In this document: positions 1 through 9,214 of the stretch, piece after piece
Layout: every line of letters starts with the position of its first letter
How positions within the stretch are numbered: position 1 is the stretch's first letter
Assembly (NCBI GenBank): GCA_026419335.1
Contig: JANZZP010000017.1
Coordinates: 1 to 60,065, forward strand
Direction of reading: 5' to 3'
Length of the DNA: 60,065 bases
Origin: Elusimicrobiales bacterium
Lineage (GTDB): Bacteria > Elusimicrobiota > Elusimicrobia > Elusimicrobiales > UBA9959
Translations under genes and position numbers: made by a program
The notes under the pieces: generated by a model
Seen by the model: only the letters and a program-made list of their open reading frames with translations
What the model was told of the DNA's origin: nothing
The model's database searches: none

Positions 1-387
1 CTTGGAAATTTTTATGATTTAAAAGGAAATATTTTAAAAGCTAAATATAGACAGATATCGCAGAATTCATATTTTGTAGAGGTTGAAGAAGGAGAAGAGC
101 AAAAAGGTATGCCTGTTATATTTGCTGGAATACAGCCAGATGTTTTAAAAAACGAAAATGGGAATTTTACACTCGAGTTTAAAGAAAAAATTTTGGTTCC
201 ACGAATATCTAAAAGAATATTTTCTATATCATCAAAATATATAGTTAAAAATATAAAATCAAATTTAGAATTTTCAAAATATGATATCGGAGAGTTTATC
301 ATATTTGTTTTCGATATAAACACATTGAAAACTTATTCAACGTTTGAAATGTATATATCTATCGAGTTAGAAAATAAGAACCAATGA
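1..387 (+). CDS. C-terminal part of an unrecognised protein (5' end outside window)
   Basis: The reading frame is open from the first base and ends in TGA at 385-387, so at least 128 C-terminal residues are present and the start lies upstream. The product looks soluble and beta-rich, with many Lys, Glu and aromatic residues; I see no membrane segment, catalytic motif or family signature. The TGA overlaps the radC start codon (ATGA), so the two are probably translationally coupled. The ATG at 109 is in frame but is simply an internal Met. Function unknown. Confidence 0.7.
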   Translation, partial: LGNFYDLKGNILKAKYRQISQNSYFVEVEEGEEQKGMPVIFAGIQPDVLKNENGNFTLEFKEKILVPRISKRIFSISSKYIVKNIKSNLEFSKYDIGEFIIFVFDINTLKTYSTFEMYISIELENKNQ

Positions 388-1094
388 ATAATAAAAAACA
401 TATTCCAATAAATAAGTGGATAGAAGAGGAAAGGCCAAGAGAAATGCTTTTTAAAAAAGGAGCTGAAAATCTTTCTCTTGCAAGTCTTTTGGCAATAATA
501 ATTAGAACAGGCACAAAAGGAAAATCAGCTCAGGACATAGCATTAGAACTTTTAAATAGATTTGGCTCACTTAGAGAAATAGATAAAATGTCTTTTAAAG
601 AACTTGCAGAGATAAAAGGTATAGGTTTTTCAAAAGCTGCTCAAATAAAAGCTGCTTTTGAATTAGGGAAAAGATTTTTAAACGAACAAAGCAGAAATAT
701 TAAAAAAATAAAATCTCCTGATGATGCTGTTGAATATATTTTTGAAACACAAGGAATATATTTAAGAGATAAAGATAATGAATATTTTTATGTTCTTTTT
801 TTAAATACTAAAAACGCTCCAATTGATATGATTATGATAAGTAAAGGTTCATCAAATGCTACTGTTGTAGATGCTAAAGAGATTGTTAAACACGCTTCAC
901 TAAAAAATGCTTCAGGTGTTATACTTATTCATAATCATCCTTCGGGTGATACTATGCCATCGAAAAATGATATAGAATTAACTAAAAAGATAAAATCTGC
1001 TTTAGAACTTGTAAATGTGAAAGTTATTGACCATATAATCATAGGTAAGGATAAACATGAATGCTTTAGCTTTACAGAAAATGGAATTATATAA
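384..1094 (+). CDS. radC: RadC family JAB-domain protein
   Basis: A 236-residue protein of normal RadC length. The N-terminal third carries a helix-hairpin-helix-like region (LAEIKGIGFSKAAQIKAAFE, about residues 74-93). The C-terminal half is the JAB/MPN domain with the complete JAMM metal motif: HNHPSGD at 183-189, S193 and D196. RadC was named as a DNA repair protein, but that role has been questioned and the biochemical activity is unsettled; a metal-dependent hydrolase is expected from the JAMM motif. It overlaps the upstream gene by 4 bp and is followed 14 bp later by phosphoketolase. Confidence 0.93.
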   Translation: MNNKKHIPINKWIEEERPREMLFKKGAENLSLASLLAIIIRTGTKGKSAQDIALELLNRFGSLREIDKMSFKELAEIKGIGFSKAAQIKAAFELGKRFLNEQSRNIKKIKSPDDAVEYIFETQGIYLRDKDNEYFYVLFLNTKNAPIDMIMISKGSSNATVVDAKEIVKHASLKNASGVILIHNHPSGDTMPSKNDIELTKKIKSALELVNVKVIDHIIIGKDKHECFSFTENGII

Positions 1095-1108
1095 AAGGGG
1101 AGGTAATT

Positions 1109-3511
1109 ATGGAAAAATTCAGAAAGATAGATGAATATTGGAGAGCAGCAAACTATATTGCTTGTGGAATGATATATCTTAGAGAAAATCCTGTTTTAAA
1201 AGAACCATTAAAAAAAGAACATATAAAAGATAGATTGTTAGGGCATTGGGGAGCAAGTCCACAGATAAGTTTTTCATATATACATACTAATGAGATGATA
1301 AAAAAATATAATTCCGATTGTCTGTTTGTAGTGGGCCCCGGGCATGGAGCTCCAGGTTATATTGCACCAATATATCTTGAAGGAACTCTTACAGAGTATT
1401 ATCCTCAGTTTTCACAAAATGAAGAAGGTTTAAAACTTCTTTTTAAATCTTTTTCTTTTCCGGGAGGACTTGGAAGCCATTGTACACCAGAACTTCCAGG
1501 GACAATTCAGGAAGGTGGAGAGTTGGGATATACATTATCTCATGCTTTTGGAGCAGCTTTTGATAATTCGAATTTAATTGTAGTTGCTGTAGTTGGAGAT
1601 GGCGAAGCTGAAACTGGACCACTTGCTACATCTTGGCATGGGAACAAATTTATAAATCCTATAAGAGATGGAGCTGTTTTACCAATTCTATCTCTCAATG
1701 GTTATAAAATAAACAATCCAACTTTATTATCTAGAATCGACGATAGTGAACTTTTAAAGCTTTTTGAGGGATATGGTTATGAACCTATTATCGTGGATGG
1801 TTCCAATTCTTTTGAGTTTCATGAAAAGATGAATTTTGCAATGGATAGATCTTTTAAAAAAATATTTGAAATATGGGAAGAGACACGCAAATCAAATGTC
1901 CCAAAAAGACCACATTGGCCTTTGATCATACTTAGAATGCCAAAAGGTTTTGGTGCACCAAAATATTTTGATGGACATTTTATTGAAGATTATTGGAGAG
2001 CTCACCAAGTTCCATTTTCTGATGCAAAAAATAATGAAAAATCTTTAAAGATGCTTGAGGAGTGGTTAAAAAGCTATAAACCATGGGAATTATTCGATGA
2101 AAAAGGAACTCTAAGAGAGGATTTACAAAAATTAAACCCTCCTGATGAAAAAAAGATGGGGAAAACAAAATATTCTAATGGTGGAGTTTTAAGAAAGCCT
2201 CTTATAATTAAAAACATAGAAGAACATTTCATCAACGTTGAGAAACCTTTATCTGTAACCTATGAAAACACAAGAACTCTTGGTAGAATGCTTACTAAAA
2301 TTTTAGAAAATAATCCTAATAATTTTAGAATTTTTGGCCCAGATGAAACTCACTCAAATAGGCTTGGCGATGTTTTTAAATTTGGGAAAGTTTGGATGGA
2401 TAAAAGAATAGAGAAAGATTTAGATGAGGGGTGGCTAGATCCATTTGGGAGAACAATAGAAATGCTTTCAGAGCATACTGTAGAAGGAATGCTTGAAGGA
2501 TATCTTTTAACAGGAAGGTATGGAATAATTTCGACATATGAAGGTTTTGCACCTATAATATCTTCAATGGTAAATCAATTTGGAAAATGGCTAGATATAT
2601 CTTCTGATCTTCATTGGAGAGAGCCAATATCATCTCTTAATATACTTTTAACTTCAGTTGTATGGAGGCAGGATCATAATGGCTTTACTCATCAGGACCC
2701 CGGTTTTATAAATGCCATTGTAGATAAATGGCCTCAGGTAGTAAGATTATATTTTCCTCCTGATGCAAATACATTAGTAAGTACTGCTGAAATGTGTTTT
2801 AAATCAACAAATAGAATAAATATAATAATAATAGATAAACAGAAACATGTTCAATATCTAAATTCAAAAAAAGCTTTTGATCATGCTGTAAAAGGAATAT
2901 CGATATGGGAGTTTGCATCTTCAAATATAAATCAAGAGCCTGATGTGGTTATTGCTTCATGTGGAGATATTCCAACAAAAGAGGCTGTTGCTGCAAGCTT
3001 GATGCTGAGGGATTTCTTCCCAGAGCTTAATATAAGATTTGTAAATGTTGTCAATTTGTTTAGGCTTACTCCAGAAACTGAACATCCAGATGGTTTAAGT
3101 GATTTATATTTTGATTCTTACTTCACAAGAAACAAACCTGTTATATTTAACTTTCATGGATATCCGTGGCTTATTCATAGGTTAACATATAGAAGAACAA
3201 ATCATTCTAATATACATGTAAGAGGATATAGAGAAAACAGAAAAATAGGAATAGATGCTACACATATAGCACCATTTTTAAAAGGGAGAGGGGGAATTAC
3301 TACTCCAATGCAGCTTGCAATATTAAATCAAATAGATAGATTTAGTATTGCAATGGATGTGATTGATAGAGTTGAAAAAATTAACTCAAAAGGTGGAGTA
3401 ATCAGAGATAAATTAAAAGATATGCAAATCGAGGTTTTGAAATATTCATTTGAACATGGTATAGATCCTAAAGAGTATTCTGATGAGGTATTTTTCAGCA
3501 AATATATTTAA
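1109..3511 (+). CDS. xfp: Phosphoketolase (xylulose-5-P/fructose-6-P)
   Basis: An 800-residue protein, full length for the family. It cleaves xylulose 5-phosphate (and often fructose 6-phosphate) with phosphate to acetyl phosphate plus glyceraldehyde 3-phosphate (or erythrose 4-phosphate), using thiamine diphosphate. Visible signatures are GPGHGAPG (76-83), SFPGGLGSH (116-124), the ThDP/Mg site GDGEAETGPLATSWHGN (163-179) and the family motif QDHNGFTHQDPGF in the second half. A strong Shine-Dalgarno (GGGGAGG) precedes the ATG. Its presence suggests a phosphoketolase shunt giving acetyl phosphate and ATP in a fermentative cell. The gene runs 29 bp into the next reading frame. Confidence 0.97.
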   Translation: MEKFRKIDEYWRAANYIACGMIYLRENPVLKEPLKKEHIKDRLLGHWGASPQISFSYIHTNEMIKKYNSDCLFVVGPGHGAPGYIAPIYLEGTLTEYYPQFSQNEEGLKLLFKSFSFPGGLGSHCTPELPGTIQEGGELGYTLSHAFGAAFDNSNLIVVAVVGDGEAETGPLATSWHGNKFINPIRDGAVLPILSLNGYKINNPTLLSRIDDSELLKLFEGYGYEPIIVDGSNSFEFHEKMNFAMDRSFKKIFEIWEETRKSNVPKRPHWPLIILRMPKGFGAPKYFDGHFIEDYWRAHQVPFSDAKNNEKSLKMLEEWLKSYKPWELFDEKGTLREDLQKLNPPDEKKMGKTKYSNGGVLRKPLIIKNIEEHFINVEKPLSVTYENTRTLGRMLTKILENNPNNFRIFGPDETHSNRLGDVFKFGKVWMDKRIEKDLDEGWLDPFGRTIEMLSEHTVEGMLEGYLLTGRYGIISTYEGFAPIISSMVNQFGKWLDISSDLHWREPISSLNILLTSVVWRQDHNGFTHQDPGFINAIVDKWPQVVRLYFPPDANTLVSTAEMCFKSTNRINIIIIDKQKHVQYLNSKKAFDHAVKGISIWEFASSNINQEPDVVIASCGDIPTKEAVAASLMLRDFFPELNIRFVNVVNLFRLTPETEHPDGLSDLYFDSYFTRNKPVIFNFHGYPWLIHRLTYRRTNHSNIHVRGYRENRKIGIDATHIAPFLKGRGGITTPMQLAILNQIDRFSIAMDVIDRVEKINSKGGVIRDKLKDMQIEVLKYSFEHGIDPKEYSDEVFFSKYI

Positions 3512-5084
3512 AAAAAACAAGTGTGATACAAATGTTATTACTTTCTTCGTTAGTTTGTTTTTTATTTTAATTTATAATGATATATTTTTTGACAAATTAT
3601 ATGAAAGTGGTTTTAAGTTTCTTAATATACTTTTAGTTAAAATTGGTTTATTTTTATTAATATTTATTTTTCTCTTAGTATTTTCATTTAAAAATATAAT
3701 AAAGTTATTTTTTTCATTACTTTTTATATTTTCATCTATAGCGTATTATTTTATGAAAAAATATGGCATATTTATTGATATGTCAATGATTAAAAATCTT
3801 TTCGAAACAGATTTTCAAGAAGCATTTGAATTTATAAATATATCATTATTAACATATGTTATATTATTTGGCTTAATACCAAGTTTTATTTTGTATCAAT
3901 TACCTTTAAAAGATTACAATTTTGTTTCATCATTTATTAGAAAAATAAAGATAATTTTATTATCATTTATCATATTTATAATAGTATTCCTTAATGTCTC
4001 TTCTCAGATATTGCCGATTTTCAGAGAAAGAAAAGAATTAAGGTATTATATTGTGCCAATAAATTATATATATTCTTCTATCAAATTTATAAATAAAAAA
4101 TTTAAAAAAAAGCAAGAATTAATAAAATTAACTGATAACGTAACTATAAAAATTAAAAGAGAACCAATTTTATTAGTACTAATCGTTGGTGAAAGTGTGA
4201 GAGCATCTAATTGGAAACTATCTGGTTATCAAAGAAATACTACTCCAAAGTTATTAAAAGAGAAAAATTTATTTAATTTTTTAAATGTAACTTCTTGTGG
4301 TACTGATACGGAAACTTCTCTACCATGTATGTTTTCATTTTATGGAAGAAAAAATTACGATGAATCTAAGATAAAAAATACATCTTCAATTCTTCACTTA
4401 CTTAAAAAAGCTGGTGTTGAAGTTTACTGGATTGATAATCAATCTGGAGATAAAGGTGTAGCATCAGGTTTGAAACATATTGAAGTAAGAAAAATTAAGA
4501 AGTTTTGTGTTTATGAAAGATGTTTTGATGAGGTTTTAGTAGAAACTGTTAAAGATATAATCCCAAATATTAAAACTGACACTATTATTGTTATGCATAT
4601 GCTTGGTAATCATGGTCCAGCATATTTTAAGAGATACCCATTAGAATTTGAATACTTTAAACCTTCTTGTAAAAATGATGATTTAAGCAAATGTTCAAAA
4701 GTTGAGATTATTAATTCCTATGATAATGTTGTAAGATATACTGATTATATCATTTCACAAATGATTAGTTTATTATCAAAAAAAGTTAAAGTTAATACAG
4801 CTTTAATATATGTATCAGACCATGGAGAATCTTTAGGGGAAAATAATATATATCTTCATGGAATACCTTATTATATTGCTCCTGATGTTCAGAAAAAAAT
4901 TCCACTAACTATTTGGATTTCAGATATGATGAGTAGAAGATATGATTTAAACTGTTTAAATGATTTGTTAAAGATTAAATTGTCACATGATAATATTTTT
5001 CATGTACTTTTAGGTATTTTTGATGTAGAAACTCCAATTTATGATAAAAACATGGATTTTTTGAGTAAATGTAAATATAAATAG
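3483..5084 (+). CDS. Lipid A phosphoethanolamine transferase-like membrane enzyme (EptA/MCR family)
   Basis: A 533-residue protein with about five N-terminal membrane helices (residues 18-175) and a periplasmic alkaline-phosphatase-fold domain. By comparison with MCR-1/EptA the zinc and catalytic residues are present: E237 in GES, nucleophile T276 in CGTDTETSLPCMF, and D446/H447 in SDHGES. C272 and C282 have the spacing of the first conserved disulfide. GNHGPAYFKRYP and LHGIPYYIAP are also typical. The family transfers phosphoethanolamine from phosphatidylethanolamine to lipid A, lowering cationic peptide binding; the acceptor here is inferred. The start codon lies inside xfp, suggesting translational coupling; no better downstream Met exists before residue 91. 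Confidence 0.88.
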   Translation: MRYFSANIFKKNKCDTNVITFFVSLFFILIYNDIFFDKLYESGFKFLNILLVKIGLFLLIFIFLLVFSFKNIIKLFFSLLFIFSSIAYYFMKKYGIFIDMSMIKNLFETDFQEAFEFINISLLTYVILFGLIPSFILYQLPLKDYNFVSSFIRKIKIILLSFIIFIIVFLNVSSQILPIFRERKELRYYIVPINYIYSSIKFINKKFKKKQELIKLTDNVTIKIKREPILLVLIVGESVRASNWKLSGYQRNTTPKLLKEKNLFNFLNVTSCGTDTETSLPCMFSFYGRKNYDESKIKNTSSILHLLKKAGVEVYWIDNQSGDKGVASGLKHIEVRKIKKFCVYERCFDEVLVETVKDIIPNIKTDTIIVMHMLGNHGPAYFKRYPLEFEYFKPSCKNDDLSKCSKVEIINSYDNVVRYTDYIISQMISLLSKKVKVNTALIYVSDHGESLGENNIYLHGIPYYIAPDVQKKIPLTIWISDMMSRRYDLNCLNDLLKIKLSHDNIFHVLLGIFDVETPIYDKNMDFLSKCKYK

Positions 5085-5130
5085 ATTTGGTAATTTTATT
5101 AAAATATAGAAAGATAATATAGGAGGAAAT

Positions 5131-6363
5131 ATGGAAATCATTAAAAACATAGAAAAAGAACGAGATTATATAATATATCTTCAAAAAGAATTAACAAAAA
5201 GGCCTGCAATATCTCCATTAAGCGGTGGTGATGGAGAATATGAAAAAGCAATGTTTATAGTTGAAGAATTAAAAAAATACAAATTTGATAAAATCGAAGT
5301 AATAAATGCTAAAGATGAAAAAGCTAAAAATAGTGTTAGGCCTAATATAGTTGCTATATATAATGGAATAAATACATCAAAAACAGTATGGTTTATGTCA
5401 CATATGGATGTAGTGCCTCCAGGAGAACTTTCGCTTTGGAATTCAGATCCATATAAACTTGTTGTAGATGGAGATAAACTTATAGGTAGAGGAGTTGAAG
5501 ACAATCAACAAGCAATTGTTTCTTCTATATTAGTAGTCAAAACATTAATAGAGAATAATATAAGATTAAATTTTAATATCGGGCTTCTTTTTTGTGCTGA
5601 TGAAGAAACAGGTTCTGGTTTTGGAGCTGATTATATTGTAAAACATAGAAAAGATTTATTTGGAGAACATGATATGTTTTTTGTGCCTGATAGTGGGGTT
5701 GAGGATGGTTCTAAAATTGAAATAGCAGAAAAGTCAATTTTGTGGATGAAAGTAAAAACAGTCGGTAAACAATGTCATGCTTCTCGTCCTCAATTGGGAA
5801 TAAACTCTTTCAAAGCAGCAAGTCATTTTGTATGTATGCTCGATGAACTTTATAAAAAATTTAATAAAAAGGATAAACTTTATCAACCGCCAATATCTAC
5901 TTTTGAACCAACAAAAAAAGAGGCAAATGTTCCAAACGTAAATACTATACCAGGTGAAGATGTTTTTTATATTGATATGAGAGTATTGCCGCAATATAAA
6001 TTAGAAGAAGTAGAGAAAAAATTGAAAGGAATTGCAAAAATAATTGAAAAAAAATTTAGAGTAAAAATTTCATTTGAATATATTCAAAAATCACAAGCAG
6101 CACCTCCGACAGATCCGAATAGTGAAATAGTTGTTGCTTTAAAAAGAGCTATAGAAGAGGTTTTAAAGGTAAGACCTTCTGTTTATGGAATAGGTGGAGG
6201 TACAGTTGCTGCATATTTTAGAAGGCTTGGACTCCCGACAGTAGTATATTCTAAACTAAATGAATCTGCTCATCAACCTAATGAGTTTTGTTATGTTTCA
6301 AATGTTATTGATGATGCAAAAGTTTTTCTAAAAACACTTTTTATTTTAAATGGTATGAAATAA
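5131..6363 (+). CDS. M20 family metallopeptidase (ArgE/DapE/dipeptidase-like)
   Basis: A 410-residue soluble di-zinc hydrolase. Metal and catalytic residues are readable: H91 and D93 in SHMDVVPPG, bridging D124 in GRGVEDNQ, general base E158 and ligand E159 in DEETGSG, D187 in VPDSG, and a C-terminal His in SAHQPNEF. The dimerisation domain lies between, from about 205 to 320. Relatives hydrolyse short peptides or N-acyl amino acids (ArgE, DapE, PepV-like); the long first motif and the VEDNQQ sequence fit the group often annotated as M20 metallo-hydrolase of unknown substrate. AGGAGG precedes the ATG. Confidence 0.9.
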   Translation: MEIIKNIEKERDYIIYLQKELTKRPAISPLSGGDGEYEKAMFIVEELKKYKFDKIEVINAKDEKAKNSVRPNIVAIYNGINTSKTVWFMSHMDVVPPGELSLWNSDPYKLVVDGDKLIGRGVEDNQQAIVSSILVVKTLIENNIRLNFNIGLLFCADEETGSGFGADYIVKHRKDLFGEHDMFFVPDSGVEDGSKIEIAEKSILWMKVKTVGKQCHASRPQLGINSFKAASHFVCMLDELYKKFNKKDKLYQPPISTFEPTKKEANVPNVNTIPGEDVFYIDMRVLPQYKLEEVEKKLKGIAKIIEKKFRVKISFEYIQKSQAAPPTDPNSEIVVALKRAIEEVLKVRPSVYGIGGGTVAAYFRRLGLPTVVYSKLNESAHQPNEFCYVSNVIDDAKVFLKTLFILNGMK

Positions 6364-6419
6364 TGTTTTAAAATAAATTTATTATTTATGTAACAACGAT
6401 TGTTTAAAATTTTGAATAT

Positions 6420-8366
6420 ATGAAATATTGGGTATATATAAACAATGAAATCAAAGGGCCTTTTGAACCAGAAGAGCTTGTAAAGATTGAAGGTTTTTCT
6501 CAAAATACTCTTATTTGTCCGCAATCATCTGTTGAAGAAGAAACAAAGGAGTGGAAAGAGGCAAGAGAAATGCCTGAAGTTGCTGTTTTGATATCAAATA
6601 CCCTTTCGTCAGATTCTGATTTAAGTTCGGAGCCAAAACAACTTCAATCAGTTGAAAAAAAAGATGAGATAATAATAGAACGTTTTGGTATAGAAAATTT
6701 ATTTACCCCAGTTCCAGATGCAGAAGATATACAACCATCTACTGACCCATTAACTCTTTCACAAATTAGAAAAAGAACTGATATTTCTACTCAATCACAA
6801 CAATTGCAACAAGATTCATTTAAAGAAGTACCTATAAATCAAAATACTAATGAGCCTAAATCTGATTTTGATGATATTGAAATTCCATCAACTGATGAAC
6901 TCCTGAAGGAAATTAAGCAAACAATTCCGGAAATACCCGAGGTAAATATTCCAGAGTTTTCAGAAGGACAAGCAAATAGAAATATAGAAACTGGCTTAGA
7001 TAAAATTAATACTCAGCAAATAGATACACAAAATTCAACACAAGATACTACAAAACTTGAAAATTTAACCAATATAGATATCTCGCAGATTGTCGATGAT
7101 AAAATTCAAAACAAAATATTTGATATAAAAAAGCAGATAATTGAAGAGGTACAAAAATTATTGAATGAGAAAATTGTTCAAGTGGAAGATAATATTAAAT
7201 CTAATCTGTCAACTCAAAGTACTTCTCAAATAGACTTTGAAAAAGTTAAAAGTGAAATATTATCAGTAATTGAAGCAAAGATATCAAATATAAATTTATC
7301 TCAACAAATCATTGATTCTCCTTCGAATGAAAATTTTAAGAAAGAATTTGAAGAACTTAAAACTCTTGTTTCCCATCTTGAAATAGAAATTAGAGATTTG
7401 AGAAATAAAACTGAATCTATTGAAGATAAAACAAAAATAGAACCTGCAACACTAAATAGGGAAAAAACAATTCAACAACAATTTACAAAACAAGCAAGTG
7501 TAGTCATTGATGAACCTCCTCCTAAAAAATTAAGTATTCTAAAGTTAATATTTTCTTTTTTGCTTATTATAATTGCAGTTGGTTCTGTCTTTTTTGCTTT
7601 AAAACAATTTGGAATATTTGATTTAACATCCATTTTAGGTTCAAAAAATAAACCACAAATGGCTCCTATGAATGCAGCAGAAATGAATTTAAATCAACAG
7701 GGAAATAATTTCTCAACAACTACAGTTTATTCAGCGAGTATGGATTCTACTACTATAGTTGAACAGTCAAGTCAAACATCTCAGCCTCCTGCTCAAATAC
7801 AAGAAATTAAACAAATTGTTAAGTCAGATTTAATTCCTCCTGAAACTGTAATAAATGAAGTAAAAGATTATAAAATAAACTCACCGTATAATCTTGAAAA
7901 AACCATAAGTATGATTTTAAAATCAAGAAAAGCAGATCTTTCTTCCGTTAAATGGGAGGTAGAACAGAAAGAAAATGATAAATTCTATATAGTTATTACA
8001 GCAAAAGGTCCTAAACCTACTGAATTTAAATTTGAATTTGAGCCTAAAACAAAAATACTTCAACCGTTAAATACAATATCAGTAAATGTATTAAAAATGA
8101 TGGTTGGAGAAAGTGATAATAAGAATAAAAAATCCAAAATTATAACGAAAAATAATAAAAAGAAAGTATCTAATATTCAAAACAAACAAACAAACAAGAA
8201 TATTTCGCCGAAAACAAAGGATGAAAAAACTGTTGAAAAAAAAGAATCATCTCAGGAGGAACTAAATAGTGATGGACAGGTTTTGACAGATGCTCAAACT
8301 GATGATTCGAATTTAAATCAAAATACTGGAGCTACTGATGATGAGTATCTAATCATAGGGGAATAG
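6420..8366 (+). CDS. GYF_2-like domain protein with one membrane helix and long disordered regions
   Basis: A 648-residue protein that I do not recognise as a whole. Residues 1-50 (YWVYINNEIKGPFEPEELV) resemble a GYF_2 domain, a small fold also found at the N-terminus of bacterial membrane-anchored proteins. A long Gln/Glu/Ser-rich, probably disordered and partly coiled-coil region follows to about 365. A single membrane helix lies near 375-397, after PPPKKLS. Beyond it there is a small folded segment (about 475-560), then a Lys-rich tail. The topology suggests a cytoplasmic N-terminus and outer C-terminus. No Shine-Dalgarno is present; TAAAAT at 6405-6410 sits 9 nt before the ATG. Confidence 0.7.
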   Translation: MKYWVYINNEIKGPFEPEELVKIEGFSQNTLICPQSSVEEETKEWKEAREMPEVAVLISNTLSSDSDLSSEPKQLQSVEKKDEIIIERFGIENLFTPVPDAEDIQPSTDPLTLSQIRKRTDISTQSQQLQQDSFKEVPINQNTNEPKSDFDDIEIPSTDELLKEIKQTIPEIPEVNIPEFSEGQANRNIETGLDKINTQQIDTQNSTQDTTKLENLTNIDISQIVDDKIQNKIFDIKKQIIEEVQKLLNEKIVQVEDNIKSNLSTQSTSQIDFEKVKSEILSVIEAKISNINLSQQIIDSPSNENFKKEFEELKTLVSHLEIEIRDLRNKTESIEDKTKIEPATLNREKTIQQQFTKQASVVIDEPPPKKLSILKLIFSFLLIIIAVGSVFFALKQFGIFDLTSILGSKNKPQMAPMNAAEMNLNQQGNNFSTTTVYSASMDSTTIVEQSSQTSQPPAQIQEIKQIVKSDLIPPETVINEVKDYKINSPYNLEKTISMILKSRKADLSSVKWEVEQKENDKFYIVITAKGPKPTEFKFEFEPKTKILQPLNTISVNVLKMMVGESDNKNKKSKIITKNNKKKVSNIQNKQTNKNISPKTKDEKTVEKKESSQEELNSDGQVLTDAQTDDSNLNQNTGATDDEYLIIGE

Positions 8367-8368
8367 TT

Positions 8369-8710
8369 TTATATATAGGATAAGAATTCAGAAGCATCAT
8401 AAGGTTTAATTATACATTTATAACCCAATTCTCTCACTTGAGATGCATGTTTTAAATGAGCTGTAACAAAAATAATTTTAGAATGGTGTAGCTCGTTTTG
8501 TAATTTTAATAAATCGTTAATTATATTGGTAGTTCCAATTATAATATCAGCAAAAATTATAATTTCTTTTGTTTTGTTCTCTTTTATAAATTTTTCAAAA
8601 TCAAAAAAATTTGTAAAAACATAAGATTTATATCCTTTTGCTTTTAAGAGAGAATGAAGTATCACCCCTAACTCCTCATCATCCTCTAATATGATAATTT
8701 CTTTTTCCAT
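8369..8710 (-). CDS. Stand-alone response regulator receiver
   Basis: A 113-residue single CheY-like domain. The acidic pair is D10/D11, the phosphorylation site is probably D55 (IIFADIII), with switch Thr T83 (FVTAH) and Lys K102 (IIKPYD). There is no output domain, so it must act by protein-protein contact or as a phosphate shuttle. No histidine kinase is encoded in the window. It ends 2 bp from the stop codon of the opposing GYF_2-like gene. Confidence 0.82.
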   Translation of the reverse strand: MEKEIIILEDDEELGVILHSLLKAKGYKSYVFTNFFDFEKFIKENKTKEIIIFADIIIGTTNIINDLLKLQNELHHSKIIFVTAHLKHASQVRELGYKCIIKPYDASEFLSYI

Positions 8711-8806
8711 ATTACGTTGTAGCAGATTAATTTATAATAATCAATAGAGTATATAAACATTAAAATTAAAATAAATATTGAATTTTTACGAGACTTTTGC
8801 GAGATG

Positions 8807-9010
8807 CTATATTAGTTTTTCAAGTTCGGTTTCAATATATCTAATATGTTTCCTTATCTTTATTGAAGATGATGGAGCCTTATTTGATATAATGAAAGAT
8901 ATAAGTTTAAGTTTGGTTATAATATTTTTGATAATTGCTTCATCAAGAATTTTTTGTTCTTTTTTAAATAATAGTTTTTTGCTAACATTCAGTTTTTTTC
9001 CGCTTTTCAT
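8807..9010 (-). CDS. Small basic helical protein, function unknown
   Basis: A 67-residue Lys/Ile-rich protein, predicted helical with a C-terminal amphipathic stretch (RKHIRYIETELEKL). The opposite strand also has an open frame (8778-9020), but that product is Phe/Ser-rich with the look of an antisense shadow; the minus frame has the more protein-like composition. There is no Shine-Dalgarno; TATAAT lies 11 nt upstream of the ATG. It precedes the receiver gene on the same strand with a 96-bp gap. It could be a short regulator or not a gene at all. Confidence 0.45.
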   Translation of the reverse strand: MKSGKKLNVSKKLLFKKEQKILDEAIIKNIITKLKLISFIISNKAPSSSIKIRKHIRYIETELEKLI

Positions 9011-9078
9011 ATACTATTAAAATTATACTTTAAAAATTTTTTAAAAATAAGAATAAAAAGTCCATGAACTCTATTCCC

Positions 9079-9106
9079 TTTGGTCCTATGTTTTTATGGA
9101 ACCAAA
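9079..9106. repeat. Imperfect inverted repeat (possible hairpin)
   Basis: TTTGGTCC and GGAACCAAA flank an 11-base T-rich loop, giving an 8-bp stem with one bulged A. It sits in the 204-bp divergent gap between the small minus-strand gene and the secreted protein at 9215. It could be an operator or an RNA hairpin; it is not followed by a clear T-run on either strand, so I do not call it a terminator. Confidence 0.3.
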
Positions 9107-9214
9107 AAACTTTTATTTTAACCTTAAAGTCCCTTAAAATTTTATTTATCAGTTGTTAAAATTTTAAAGTAGATGGTTTTTTAATTGTATTCGAGAGGAG
9201 TTTTGTGTAAAATT

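Noticed and set aside
8778..9020. 80-codon + strand frame opposite the small basic protein
   Set aside because: Phe/Ser-rich shadow-like composition and no ribosome binding site; the minus-strand frame is more protein-like, though itself uncertain.
9079..9106. Hairpin as terminator
   Set aside because: It lies in a divergent region with no clear T-run after the stem on either strand.
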